Shown: positions 32,918-43,412 of the stretch, piece by piece
Layout: every line of letters starts with the position of its first letter
Position numbering within the stretch: the stretch's first letter is position 1
From: Phaeodactylum tricornutum CCAP 1055/1
Lineage: Eukaryota; Bacillariophyta; Bacillariophyceae; Surirellales; Neidiaceae
Direction of reading: 5' to 3'
Assembly: GCF_000150955.2 (NCBI RefSeq)
Contig: NC_011672.1
Location: 744,001 to 808,000, forward strand
DNA length: 64,000 bases
Notes under the pieces: generated by a model
Databases searched by the model: none
Seen by the model: the letters and a program-made list of their open reading frames with translations, nothing else
What the model was told of the DNA's origin: nothing
Position numbers and translations under genes: made by a program

Positions 32918-33531
32918 TCAACCGTAACAAAAAATTGTTTTCTTAGCCCACATCAATTGATTTAAGAAAAACACCATAGTTGTGTGCTGCCTGCTCAGAG
33001 CAGCGTACCCCGCTTGGACTGCGTGTTGCCTATCTGGAGAGGCAACGGTTTCCCCGGCTTCATGCGCCTGAGCTGCCGACTGTTCCAATTGCATCGACGC
33101 AGCTCGAAGCTGTCCACACATGAGATTAGCAGCTGCTCCTTTAATGACATGAGCAGCCCGCATTATTAGTTGAAAAGGATTTTGTTGCGGATTCTGAAGC
33201 ATTCACTCAATGTGAGACACACGCAATTAGTGTTTGTTTGGAAAAAAAAACAGAGAGTGTTGCGCACTCGTGTTCTACGAAAATCCAAACACAATGTGTC
33301 CGCTCTCAGCATGTGCATAAATAGCACAAGTCCTTTTCGAAAAGGCAACCACTAACATCTAGAAGCAAAAATTGCTTGTTTGGCCTCACATACCTGAATG
33401 ATGCCAGCAATGTTGGCAAGCTGGGTATCTGTTTCTGAACGGAGATCTTCTAACAGCTCTCTCAAGAACTCTTCATCGTCACCGCACTGTTGCATCGCCT
33501 CCTCCCAATTGATCACATCGGGTGGATTCAT
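32918..33531 (-). CDS. Histidine phosphotransfer (HPt) protein
   Basis: Two exons (33531..33394 and 33193..32918) with a 200-bp GTATGT...CAG intron give about 137 residues. The first exon, MNPPDVINWEEAMQQCGDDE then EFLRELLEDL, is a typical HPt opening. The second carries MRAAHVIKGAAANL, the HxxKGxxxNL phosphohistidine motif (His about 61). An antiparallel helix with Ala/Glu/Gln repeats follows. HPt proteins carry phosphate from the receiver of a hybrid kinase to a response regulator. A GAF/kinase/receiver hybrid lies 3.4 kb away. The intron is two to three times longer than most here. The last 15 residues (WAKKTIFCYG) are less typical, and a small 3' exon cannot be excluded. Confidence 0.85.
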
Positions 33532-35015
33532 GCTTAGGCTCAAAGAATAAAGGAGTTCCTTTCCGAGCTCCCACGATGACCCGTGGTCAATCGCCGCTTA
33601 GAAAAAGATATCAAGAATTCGAAACTGATTCAGTAGATAATCTGGTCAACTTGCAGACAAATTGGTTGTGCAATCAGTAATGAGTGAGCGTCAACTGACA
33701 GGCAAGTAACACGGGCATGGAAATCACTGTTGTAGAAGGCGCGTATCGAAACGTTTCTGACAGAGAGATGTAGGCGTTTTTTGCTGGCTCGATGTGTCTC
33801 GCCACTTTCGACCGTCGTGCTCGTTCCAGCCAACGAGGACTGACTGTGATTCGATCGACTTCGAGGATAGTGGGGAGTATAGGCGTAGGATAGGTCGACG
33901 CTTAATAGAAGACGTTTCAAGGACGAAAGAAAAAGTTAATAGTATAGGCGAATTAAAGTCGAAATCGTTTTTTTCCTATACCCATTCCTAGTATATATTA
34001 AGAAAACAATGTCTCAATGTTTTTTTGGATGCGGAGATTTACACCTGTAAAGACCTCGAGTATCCTTAATGTAACCGTAGAAAATGGTTTCGTTTCGTTT
34101 CGAGGAAATTCACTAACTGTTGGGAAACGGTGAAAAACTCCCAAAAGGGGATAGAACGTGTTAAGTCTAAGTAGCATCATTTGGTGCTCGTATAATAAAT
34201 AATAATGTAAGTATTCAAACTATTTAAATTAAACGCTAAAAAAGGTATGAGTCAACTCCAGCTAACCCCATCACGTCCAGAGCCTGTGGAGGACCTGGTC
34301 ACAGACAGCAATCATGTCAAAAAAGGAAGATATTTGAATCAAAGAGAGTAGGCAATGCAATATGCTCAGAACGAAGCAACATTTTAGCTTTCAATAAATC
34401 TACATCCTTTTCTACAACATTATTTTAAATGCCGGTGCCCAAAACTCAAAACGTTTTAGGCCTTTGCGTTTGTATCCATCTCCAATTACGGAGCAAAGCA
34501 GATGCTGCCGTCAACAATGTTGTCATCTCTGCCGTCCCTAGTACGATGCATGGGATATCATCAAAATTATTCTCGGCTTTTTGCGACGACTTTTGGCGCA
34601 ATCCTTACAAACTGCCATGATGGCGCAGGTGCAATGACAAGCGGTTCGTTCTGTCTATCCCCTTTCGGGAGTTTTCACCTTTTCCTTTCTCAGTTAATGA
34701 ATTTCCTCTTTCGTTTCCGATTCTAATCTCGAAATTTTCAAGATAAATTTAAGTCGATACTTGGATTCCGTATTCTATGACGGTTGACGTCAGACTTTGA
34801 TTTTCTTGCTATTGTTTGCACCACAAATTTGTGGCTCCGGGCAAAACCCCAAAATGAAGGTTTCGCACTCACAGTCAACTGTTTCGAGTACAACGCAGCA
34901 CCAAGGAAAAACGGACGTACACAAGTGACCGTGTACTGTACGAACTTTACTCCATTCCACTTTCGCGAATCTTCTGCTTTTTTGTCTTCTTGGGCCAAAC
35001 TCTTTTGCTTCTATC
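33532..35015. promoter_or_regulatory. 1.5-kb divergent intergenic region, HPt / eEF1B-gamma
   Basis: AT-rich, especially 33900-34420. A perfect CRE-type palindrome TGACGTCA lies at 34785-34792 (about 225 bp before the eEF1B-gamma ATG) and TCACAGTCA at 34869. No protein-like frame. Confidence 0.5.
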
Positions 35016-36335
35016 ATGCCAACCTACAAATTGCACGCCCCCGAAGCATCGTTCCGTGCTTTCAGCACGCTCATTGCCGCCGAATACAACGGGGTCAAGA
35101 TCGATGTCTCCACGGACCTCGGTGCCGCTTCCAAGTCCCCGGTCGGCAAGTTGCCCTTGCTTGAGCTTCCTGATGGTTCCACTATTTTTAGCAGCCATTC
35201 GATGGCCCGCTTTGTCGCGGGAATCCGACGTGATAGCGGATTGACCGGGAACACTTTGAACGAACAAGCTGCGATCGATGCATGGATGGACTGGGCGGGC
35301 CAAGATTTGGAATTGCCTGCTTGTGTTTGGTTCTACCCAGTAGCGGGCTACATGCCGTTCAATCAGTCTGCGTACGTATGGATACAAAAGATTCATTAGA
35401 AACCTTTTGCGTCTCAATTCGCTTCTCCAATACTCACTTATCCCACTCATTTGAATTATTTCAGTTACGAAAAGGCCAAGGCTGATCTGGGCAATGCGCT
35501 TGCTGTGCTTGACCAGCACTTGTTGGATAAGACTTATTTGGTGAATCATCAAATAACCCTTGCCGATATTGTTGTCGCGTCGACCCTGCTTTATCCATTC
35601 AAGCTCGTTGCTGATAAAGGCTACCTTAAGCCTTACGGAAACGTTGTTCGCTGGTTCCAAACCTGTGTCAATCAGCCCGAGTTCCAGCAGGTTGTTGGGC
35701 AAGTTGCTATGTGCAAAAAGGAGTTGGCCGCTGCCGGGCAAGAAACGAAGAAGACCAGTGGTGGCAGTAGCAAGAAATCCGAAAAGAAGCCGAAGGAAGA
35801 TGTTGCTGCGTTGGCACCGGCGCCGGCGCCAAAGACCGAACATCCCTATAAGATCATGGATAAGGAAGCTCCTTCGGGTTTCTCTATGGATGCCTGGAAG
35901 AAGACTTATTCCAACGCCAGCAGCTACGACGCGGCCATGCAAACCTTCTGGGAGACGTTTGATGCCGAAGGCTGGGCGCTCTGGTTGCAGGTGTACAACT
36001 ACAACGAAGACAACAAGCGGATTTTCATGAGCGCGAACGCCGTTGGTGGCTTCCAGCAGCGAACCGATGAGATCCGTAAGTGGGCATTCGGCGTTATGGA
36101 TGTTCTTGGTACTGAGGAAACTGTTTTGGAGATTAAGGGTATTTGGCTGTTGCGAGGCGACACGGTCGAACACATGGTTTCTGCGAATGACGACGCCAAC
36201 TGGTACACCTGGACGAAGCTCGCTGGAAAAGGATTGCCGCCCACTGACGAAGTCAAAACCCAGGTTGCTGCCTACTGGTGCTCCGAAGATGAGCTCGAGG
36301 GCAAGCCTATCCAGGACAGCAAGGTTTTTAAGTAG
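35016..36335 (+). CDS. EEF1G: Translation elongation factor eEF1B gamma
   Basis: Two exons (35016..35371, 35465..36335) with a 93-bp GTACGT...CAG intron give 408 residues. The join gives FNQSA-YEKAKADL. An N-terminal thioredoxin-like GST fold (MPTYKLHAPEASFRAFST; KLPLLELPDGSTIFSSHSMAR) and a GST C-terminal helical domain are followed by a Lys/Pro/Ala linker (about 235-270). The conserved EF1G domain starts at PSGFSMDAWKKTYSN and ends in the WCSEDELEGKPIQDSKVFK-like tail. eEF1B gamma anchors the GDP/GTP exchange complex for eEF1A in the cytosol. All domains are complete. Confidence 0.96.
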
Positions 36336-36918
36336 GAATTTCCATATATATGACCCTAATTGTCACTAGTGAGTTGGACTTATCGACAAATCTGCTACCA
36401 CTATGATCAACTGCTAGTGACTCTCAGTCATATAATTGACAACCTGCGTACCTATCAATTGCCAGTTTTCGATGCAGCAATGAATACAGATATCTGGATT
36501 TGCTTTCTTACGTCATCTTCACTTTCAAGAAATCTTGACAGCGAATTTTTCAATCCCGCATGTCGATATCTTACATTTTGTCAGAGCACCGAATTGAAGA
36601 AAGACAGACTGTGAGTTACAGTTGGCTCGTACCACCTCATACACAAAGCTTCTTACGTAGTCGAGTTTGCGCTGGAAGTGCATCGTTCATGTCAGTAATT
36701 GCATGTGACTATGAACGAGTAACATTGCAATTTTATCTAGCAAATGTGTCGCTAGGAAGAGCGGCAGAGCATCAAGACTTCTTCAAGAGGAACAACAGTT
36801 TACAGCATCAACAGCAAATTTGCCAGATTTGACAGGTCCTCCGCAGCAATCGCGAGCATTGACTTCACATCTCAATTCAGTTTACCTTGCTGCCTGTTAA
36901 CGTCGCTTAGCAGTGGAC
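36336..36918. other. Intergenic, no gene seen
   Basis: About 580 bp between two same-strand genes. Frames are short and not protein-like. Confidence 0.6.
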
Positions 36919-39634
36919 ATGTCTCATTCGCAGACAACGCCGGCGTCAAATAAGGGTGTGTCGGTGATGGAGTTTCGGACAGAGGAAGCTCTGTTAAAGC
37001 ATTTGATTGACGACATCGAGAGCATACCGAGCGATCCATCTTTGGAGCAGCTTTGCTCGAAAGCTAAAACATCTATCAGTAAGACTCCTTTTTGGATCTT
37101 GTCTGCTCCTGACGAGGACCATACAAAGTCGAAATCCGTTGAGGACGAATTCCGCCGACTTCAGACGTTGAAAAGTTACAATGTTTTGGATGAAATGTTT
37201 GACGAAGACTTGGATAGGCTAACAGCAATGGCGAGCCGTATGTTTGACGTCCCTATTGCTCTTGTAAGCCTGGTTGACCTAGGAAGAATCTGGTGCATTT
37301 CAAATCGCGGCCTCGGAGAAGTACGCCAGATACCCAGGAAAGATTCATTCTGCGCGCATGCGGTGCTTAGCAACTCCAAGTCCTTTATTGTTCCTGATGC
37401 TAGCAAAGACAGCCGCTTTTCGACGAACCCGCTGGTTACTGAAGGCGGAATTCGTTTCTACGGCGGAGCGCCGTTGGAGACACCAGAAAATTATAGGATA
37501 GGTAACTTTTGTTTGCTGGGTACCAAGCCTCGCCCCGAAGGCCTTTCCGAAGCTGAGTTAATGACGTTGGTAGACTTTGCTGCCATGGCAGTCAAGGTAC
37601 TTGTGGATCGTCGGTATCGGAGGGATACGGAAATCAAACAGGATTTGATTGTAGCACATACGGCACACGATCTCATCACTCCGCTTACAGGACTTCAAAT
37701 GTCCTTGAATCTTCTGAACGAAGATGTATCCTTGACCAGTAAAATGGACGACGAACAACAAGAACTCCTTTCAACTGCTATTGTCTGCACTGATATTATG
37801 AGCCGGTTCTGCCACGTTACCTTGGCTGATCTAAAAAAAGTGGACCCACCCGCCGTAACAATGACAAGCGAATGCTCACTATCTCATTCCAATTGTCATG
37901 TCAAAGACCTCTTCCGCTGCCTGCATCAGGTAATCAATATCATGGCTAGTGTGCTAGCGATCCGACATATTTTAGCTAACTGTTTTGACCTTCTTTTTCT
38001 ACTCAGACCATTGCTCCTCTTTCGAAGAAAGTTCCGATCGTCTTCTCCATGGAAACATCCTTAATGAATCTCGTGGCGTGTGATGGACTAGCTCTTTTCC
38101 GTTTTGCTTTAAGTCTTCTCTCTGCAGCATGTGACCGAACTAAAAGAGGAAGTATATCCTTGCGCCTTTTTACTCTCAAAGAAGAAAGCACCATAGCTAT
38201 TGAGTGTGAGGACACTGCTACCTCTTTGCTCGCCAAAGACGTTAATTTGTTGTTCGACAACAGTCCTGATGTGTGTGGACTCACAGATCCTGCACTCGGT
38301 GGGATACAGTTTGCGATTTCACTTGCGCACTCAATCGGTAGTTCCTGCGGGGTACGTGGTCGCTCGCTTGTCGACGATCAACAGGATAGCGACTCCGTTG
38401 ATGGATCAGTGTTTTGGTTCCATCTTCCGGCATCGTTTGATGGTGACTATTGGAATGAAAATAGTGAGATTACTGGGGAAGTAGCGTCGAGGTCGGCTTG
38501 CCATGAGGTCGCTACTGGAACACCTAATTCGGACTGCTTCTTTCAAAGCGACTTGACCCAAACAATGAACTTGCTAGAGCCAAAGGAAAATACTTTACCT
38601 TTGACGGGTACAGAGCTCCCATGTTCGCCCAAAGAAGACTCTTTGGATTTTTTTTGGGACTGAAGCTGCTTCGAAGGGCTCTAGTTATCGATGATTCCTT
38701 GGTTGTAAGAAAAACTTTAGTGCGAGGTTTGTCGAGTCTAGGATACGAAGTTGAAACAGCAAGCGACGGGATGGAGGGGCTCAATGCATTGAAAAAACGT
38801 ATTTACTCGGTTTGTTTATGTGACTTTTTGATGCCTATCATGGATGGATTGGATTGTGTTCAGCAGTATCGAGTGTGGGAAGCAGAATATCGTTTTAGCC
38901 ATCGACAAATTATTGTTGGTATTTCAGCACACGCGACCAAAAAAGACTCAAACATCGCAAGACAGATTGGCATGGATGATTACATGGCAAAGCCCATCAC
39001 CATCAAAATGCTCAAAGATCTGGACGAGAGTGATCTCGTTCGGCATGCTACGACGCAAAATCAAAACCTTACGAGTCTTAAAGAAGATACAGCCGGGATC
39101 GAATTGCCTAGAAAACGAGCCCTGTCAGTTGGATCAAAGTACGTGCCGGTTCCTCGTCTAATGAAATCCAAGTTTACACTTCCGAAAGTTAAACGAAATG
39201 AGCTAATTGACCACCCTCGTTGCTTAATAGCAAAACTTGGCTCCATCGATGGTTCATCAGACCTCACACAACTGTTTACAAGGAGTGGTTGGCAGTGTGA
39301 AGTTGCGAGTAATGAGGCTGAGCTGTCGTTGATGCTCCGCAATCGAAACTGGGATGCTGTACTTATCGACGACTGCATGTTTGAACGCAATCAGACTTGC
39401 ATCTTGGAATTTCGTGTTTGGGAAACAAAGAACCGTATCAATCGGCAAAGAAATCTATTTCTTCATTTTGCAATAGCCCAACAGACGACAAAGCTTGCCA
39501 TGGAAACTATGTTCTTGCTAGCGCCTGAAGGATTCGACGGAGCTATCCAGATACCGCTTCTGTGGGACGACTTTGTGTCAATTTTTAAATCAATGAACTC
39601 AGATACCAGAACTATGTCCATAATAACACGATAG
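36919..39634 (+). CDS. GAF / histidine-kinase-like / receiver hybrid protein
   Basis: Modelled with three exons (36919..37929, 38007..38607, 38685..39634) and two introns of exactly 77 bp, about 853 residues. A GAF domain (about 78-235) precedes an H-box VAHTAHDLITPLTGLQ (His about 250). The ATPase half is recognisable only by position. The N-box Asn is absent (LSLLSAACDRTKRG), G1 reads EDTATS rather than DxGxG, and G2 reads LGGIQFAISLA. A receiver follows: VIDDSLVVRKTL, LCDFLMPIMDG (Asp about 584), GISAHA and AKPI (Lys about 640). A second degenerate receiver follows it (WDAVLIDDCMFERN). Intron 2 (GTACAG...CTCTAG, T8 tract) is inferred. Without it the frame ends after LDFFWD, and a one-base slip at the T8 run is the alternative. 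A partner for the nearby HPt protein is plausible. Confidence 0.75.
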
Positions 39635-39687
39635 AAAAGATTTGTTTTGCCAATAATGGTAACTGTAAGTGTTAATAAAGAACGTCT

Positions 39688-41223
39688 TCAACTGGTTCCT
39701 TCCAGTATGCTAAGCCTATTCCAAGCGTCTTGCGCTGCTTTTTGATGCTCTTCCGCTTGGCCAAACATAAAACTTATCTTCGCATCTAGATGCGATGCCA
39801 GCCGTGCTTCAGTGTGGGGAGGGGCCGCTTTCGCCAATGCGGCAAGTATAGGGATCATGTCACGTCCAACAATATGTCCTGTCACAGCTTGCTCAATTTG
39901 CTGTTTCACGGTTTCCTCGTTTTTCGAGCGTCGTGCCATTAGAATGTATCGCGCCTTGGTACGTGAGCTCGTGTATTCTAGTTCTCGTCTCTTGATTCGT
40001 CGCTTTAGCTCCCGGGCACGATAGGGAAAGAAAGCTGGCAAGTTTACATCCATGTCAAGTTGAAGCTGTGCCGGCAAGTGACTATCCAAAGATATGTGCG
40101 ACGGCGCAACAAATTGGTCTGGTCTGAGAATGTACTTCAATCGTACGGGCTCATTGCTGACATTTCTGATCAAATTTTTCGTTACAAGCATTACTTGGAT
40201 CTGCGAGAAAGGAATACGGTCGACCTCAAAGAGTTGCTGCAGTGCCTCGTCGCAAACAATGGTACTCATGTCTGAGTCGTCGCACAGATTTCGATCCTGA
40301 ACGTACGTAAAAAAACCTTGAATCAATTCCGACATAGTCAACCCGGAAGGAATTTCAATTTCGTTTTCCAGACAAGGAATTTCGATTGCGACTTCATCGA
40401 TCTTGCGCTTTGTTCCTATCGTGCTGCCGACTACGCCAGGTCCATGACTCGGAAACAATGCTTCAGCAAGCTCCTTGGATACCTGGTACGTAGTCTCCTG
40501 ACCTTCGACGTTTGGGTATAGCTGAATATGGGCTATCGCCGCGTGGATTTGCTGGCTATGTGCAGGTGGGGGAGGCGAGGTATACCTCACGTGAAACGCT
40601 AGCGCATCTGCGGACATGGTTCGCTCCCAGCAAAACTCGGCTGTCTGAGATACTGATAAGGTTCGTGGATCCACTTCCTTCTCTTCAAAAGTGGCGGAAG
40701 GAGATTTGGTGGCGCGTCGGGAAGATTTCTTAGTGGGTGTTTTTGGCTTGGCAGCCGCCATTGGGTTCGGTCGAGGCATATACACTGTTTGAAACTCAAC
40801 GTTTGCTTTCTCAAACAAGTGGGTGAAATCGACGGGAGACAATTCTTCTTCTTCTTTTTCTGCCTTGGACCTATCGAGATCGTCGGTTGGTGGAACAAAG
40901 CCCACTCTGGCGTCGTGTGCTGCTGCGCTGGCGTAGTCCAAATGGCCAACTAGTAGCTTTCCTTCAATTTGCAACGTCCAATCAATCGTCGGGGGGTCTG
41001 GATTAGGTGTGTCTGGTTCCGGTTTTACGGGGAGCGCATCATGCGTAATAAAGACTCGCAGATGGGAGTGACGATGCACGGGAACATGATCGAGAACGTT
41101 GGCAATTCTTCGACGAAGTCGAGCCGCGCGCTCATCCAACCTGCGTTCGAAATCATCAAGACGGGTGATTCGATTGTAAAACCCGTTCAGAATTTCGGGA
41201 AGGCGGGACTGTGGGTGACTCAT
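39688..41223 (-). CDS. BAF60/SWP73-type SWI/SNF subunit (SWIB domain)
   Basis: A single exon of 511 residues from the ATG at 41223 (MSHPQSRLPEILNGFYNRIT); upstream in frame there is no ATG. Regions match the SMARCD/BAF60 plan. An N-terminal coiled segment (RLDDFERRLDERAARLRRRI) is followed by a beta-rich block containing LRVFITHD and WTLQIEGKL. A SWIB/MDM2-like region (ELIQGFFTYVQDRNL...VCDEALQQLFEVDRIPFSQI) follows, then a C-terminal helical tail with LASHLDAKISFMFGQ. BAF60 bridges the SWI/SNF chromatin remodeller to transcription factors in the nucleus. It ends only about 50 bp from the convergent hybrid-kinase gene. Confidence 0.9.
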   Translation of the reverse strand: MSHPQSRLPEILNGFYNRITRLDDFERRLDERAARLRRRIANVLDHVPVHRHSHLRVFITHDALPVKPEPDTPNPDPPTIDWTLQIEGKLLVGHLDYASAAAHDARVGFVPPTDDLDRSKAEKEEEELSPVDFTHLFEKANVEFQTVYMPRPNPMAAAKPKTPTKKSSRRATKSPSATFEEKEVDPRTLSVSQTAEFCWERTMSADALAFHVRYTSPPPPAHSQQIHAAIAHIQLYPNVEGQETTYQVSKELAEALFPSHGPGVVGSTIGTKRKIDEVAIEIPCLENEIEIPSGLTMSELIQGFFTYVQDRNLCDDSDMSTIVCDEALQQLFEVDRIPFSQIQVMLVTKNLIRNVSNEPVRLKYILRPDQFVAPSHISLDSHLPAQLQLDMDVNLPAFFPYRARELKRRIKRRELEYTSSRTKARYILMARRSKNEETVKQQIEQAVTGHIVGRDMIPILAALAKAAPPHTEARLASHLDAKISFMFGQAEEHQKAAQDAWNRLSILEGTS

Positions 41224-42234
41224 GGCAATATTCCCGTAACGGACCCTGTTCGGCCGGAGCACGAGAATCGGGAGAGCGTAGCCTTGTAGAGCAGCTTCAA
41301 TCTGACTGTGAGTCACAATCAAGCTCGTCTATACGGTGGTTGTTGATGTTTCTCTTTTGGCCAGAGACAAATTTCGTCCGTATTGTCACGACAAGCCGCT
41401 GCGCTGCATCTTCCCATGCCTCGTTGTAAAAACCCCACGTGTAGCGTCTGTATTCGTACGTCTAGCGTATGACCGTCAGACCGTGTCATAAAAAAATTTC
41501 ATTATTCCACCCCTATATTTTTGATCGCGTACAATTACATCCACTTCTAATTGTTCTAGTCAATCAGTTGGCTATAGCCAGTGTTTGACTGGCTCACCGA
41601 ATGGGATGGGATACTCGTTTGGGTTTGTTGTGCTTTTCGGATAGTGGTTGTAGGGAAAGTCACAAATGACAAGAGGTTTGGTCGGCCTCTATACGCCGAA
41701 AGAGTACAAGTCGCGAAGACCACTGTAGACAAGCTGAAACACGAAATATCTAACTGTAAGCTGTTCTACATATGTAGCCTCACAAAATTATGAAATGTCG
41801 GTGCAGAAAAGTACATACCAAGAAAGAAAGGGGTGATACTGCAGGCTTTCGTGTCGCTATGGTCTTGTTCAACGTCCTCACAATTGGGCTTCAGTAGCAT
41901 GGCCATATTTCGCTTTTCTTCTAGTAGGGGAGGTGCAGCGCAATTTCTGGTCCGTCGGCAATCGACGAAAACGACAATGTATGAATTTTACACTGTATCG
42001 TTATATGCATTGAGCTTGAGAGAGAGTGCCTGTGCTGTTCAGGCTTTTGCAGCATGTTATGATGTTGCTGCCCTATCTGGTCTTTCTGAGTCAATGATAG
42101 TATTCACTATACTTTTACAAGATTTGTCTTCTATGCAAGTACACAACACATTCTCAACCGCAGAAAAGGGGATATTGAGTGGAGAAGATTGCACTCCTCA
42201 CGCAATAATAAGCGGCAGAATCAACACGATACGT
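41224..42234. other. 1-kb intergenic region
   Basis: Contains TGACTGTGA at 41303 (80 bp before the BAF60 ATG) and TAACTGTAA at 41751. One plus-strand frame (ATG 41899 to 42243) overlaps the EAPP stop and has no family signal, so I do not call it. Confidence 0.55.
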
Positions 42235-42861
42235 CTAAGCTGAGGCCAGGCATCCAAAAAAGTGATACACTTCGTCTGACATATCAATGACGGCAACTTG
42301 GGTCTGACAAATTGCACAGCAAACGCTGAAATAGCAGCAACTCTTGTCGGGGCTCATAGGAAAAATTTGGTGTTCGATCATTGCAGAAGTCGGTATATCA
42401 TCTAGTGAGCGAAGGCACTTGTGCTGTTCGTCATAGAAAAGCTTGCTTTCCCATTGCACAACAACATTCAGGACAAACATGGCACGAAACTGATCAGCAA
42501 AGCGCTCGTGCTGCTGACAATCTAGACAGACAATATTAAAACAACATGGACAAGACAAAACTGCATCTGAATTTCTCGGTTTCAGATCTTTCAGTCGTGA
42601 AGCAGGATGTGACTGTCGGTTGTCTGCAGTCTCGTTGTCGTCAAAGGACGATACGAATTCCGTGATACCAGATCTCAGGTTTTTGCGGACATACCTTTCG
42701 TCGTTTTGATCTGCAGTGTCGTCGTACAAATCCTCGACAGTCGATTCCATCCAGTGATCGTGCCCGCGGTCATCATCGGATGACAGTTCGTTGTTGGATT
42801 CGCCAGAAGTAATTACGACAGAGGCCTTTGTAACACTTCTTTCTTCTCTGAGCCTTTGCAT
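42235..42861 (-). CDS. EAPP: EAPP-like (E2F-associated phosphoprotein)
   Basis: A single exon of 208 residues. An acidic Ser-rich start (SSDDDRGHDHWMESTVEDLYDD) is followed by the EAPP signature. This comprises a VLSCPCC...CLDCQQHE zinc-type cluster, the conserved QFRAMFVLNVVV, a second CxxC pair (CCAICQTQVAVIDMSDEVYHF) and an ending FFGCLAS that matches FFNVLAS in animals. EAPP is a nuclear protein reported to influence E2F-dependent transcription in mammals; its molecular role is poorly defined. Length is a little below the animal form (about 285) because the middle basic region is shorter. Confidence 0.88.
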   Translation of the reverse strand: MQRLREERSVTKASVVITSGESNNELSSDDDRGHDHWMESTVEDLYDDTADQNDERYVRKNLRSGITEFVSSFDDNETADNRQSHPASRLKDLKPRNSDAVLSCPCCFNIVCLDCQQHERFADQFRAMFVLNVVVQWESKLFYDEQHKCLRSLDDIPTSAMIEHQIFPMSPDKSCCYFSVCCAICQTQVAVIDMSDEVYHFFGCLASA

Positions 42862-43412
42862 GGCTGATGAGTGAGTAACAAGTAGTTCTCCCGGTTACAC
42901 AGTGCTATAGACAAGCGTCGACAGGACCTCTTCGTCCGTAGACCGGACAAAGTGATTCCTTATACGCAGTCAGCGATGTATTCCGTGAAGCTGCGGTGGG
43001 CTGAAACAGTCGATCTGTGATTTGACACTGAGACGACGTTGTTTTGCCGAAAAGGTCTTTCGGACCCTAAAGCTAGCCTCTTTAGCCCTAGTTCGAAACA
43101 GAGAGATTTCGGATTTTAGAGTAACTCGATTGATAGACAAGAGATGTGATCACTTCTATTTTCGCAGTCAGTCAACGTTTGCCGTACCGAAAGTAAGATC
43201 TGGTCGCAGAACAAAAATGGCTTTACTGTTAACGCTATGGCATTGATGCAAAAGTAAGGTACTCGTATTCCCAGTCAAAAAGTTAGAAAATAAACAAGCT
43301 TCATTTCCAACACTCGTGACAGTATTTTGCAAATATAAGTAATCACTAGAAAAGTCCACAACCAACAGAAAAACACGAGCAGATATACAGGCTGCGTCGC
43401 GTACATTCATAC
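42862..43412. other. Intergenic between EAPP upstream and GT49 3' end
   Basis: About 550 bp with TTACTGTTA at 43223. No gene seen. Confidence 0.6.

Noticed and set aside
41223-41322. Longer N-terminus for BAF60
   Set aside because: Needs a TTG start and would place coding sequence over a TGACTGTGA motif; the ATG at 41223 is sufficient.
41899-42243. Plus-strand frame of about 115 codons upstream of and overlapping the EAPP stop
   Set aside because: No family signal, poor composition, and it overlaps a confident gene on the other strand.
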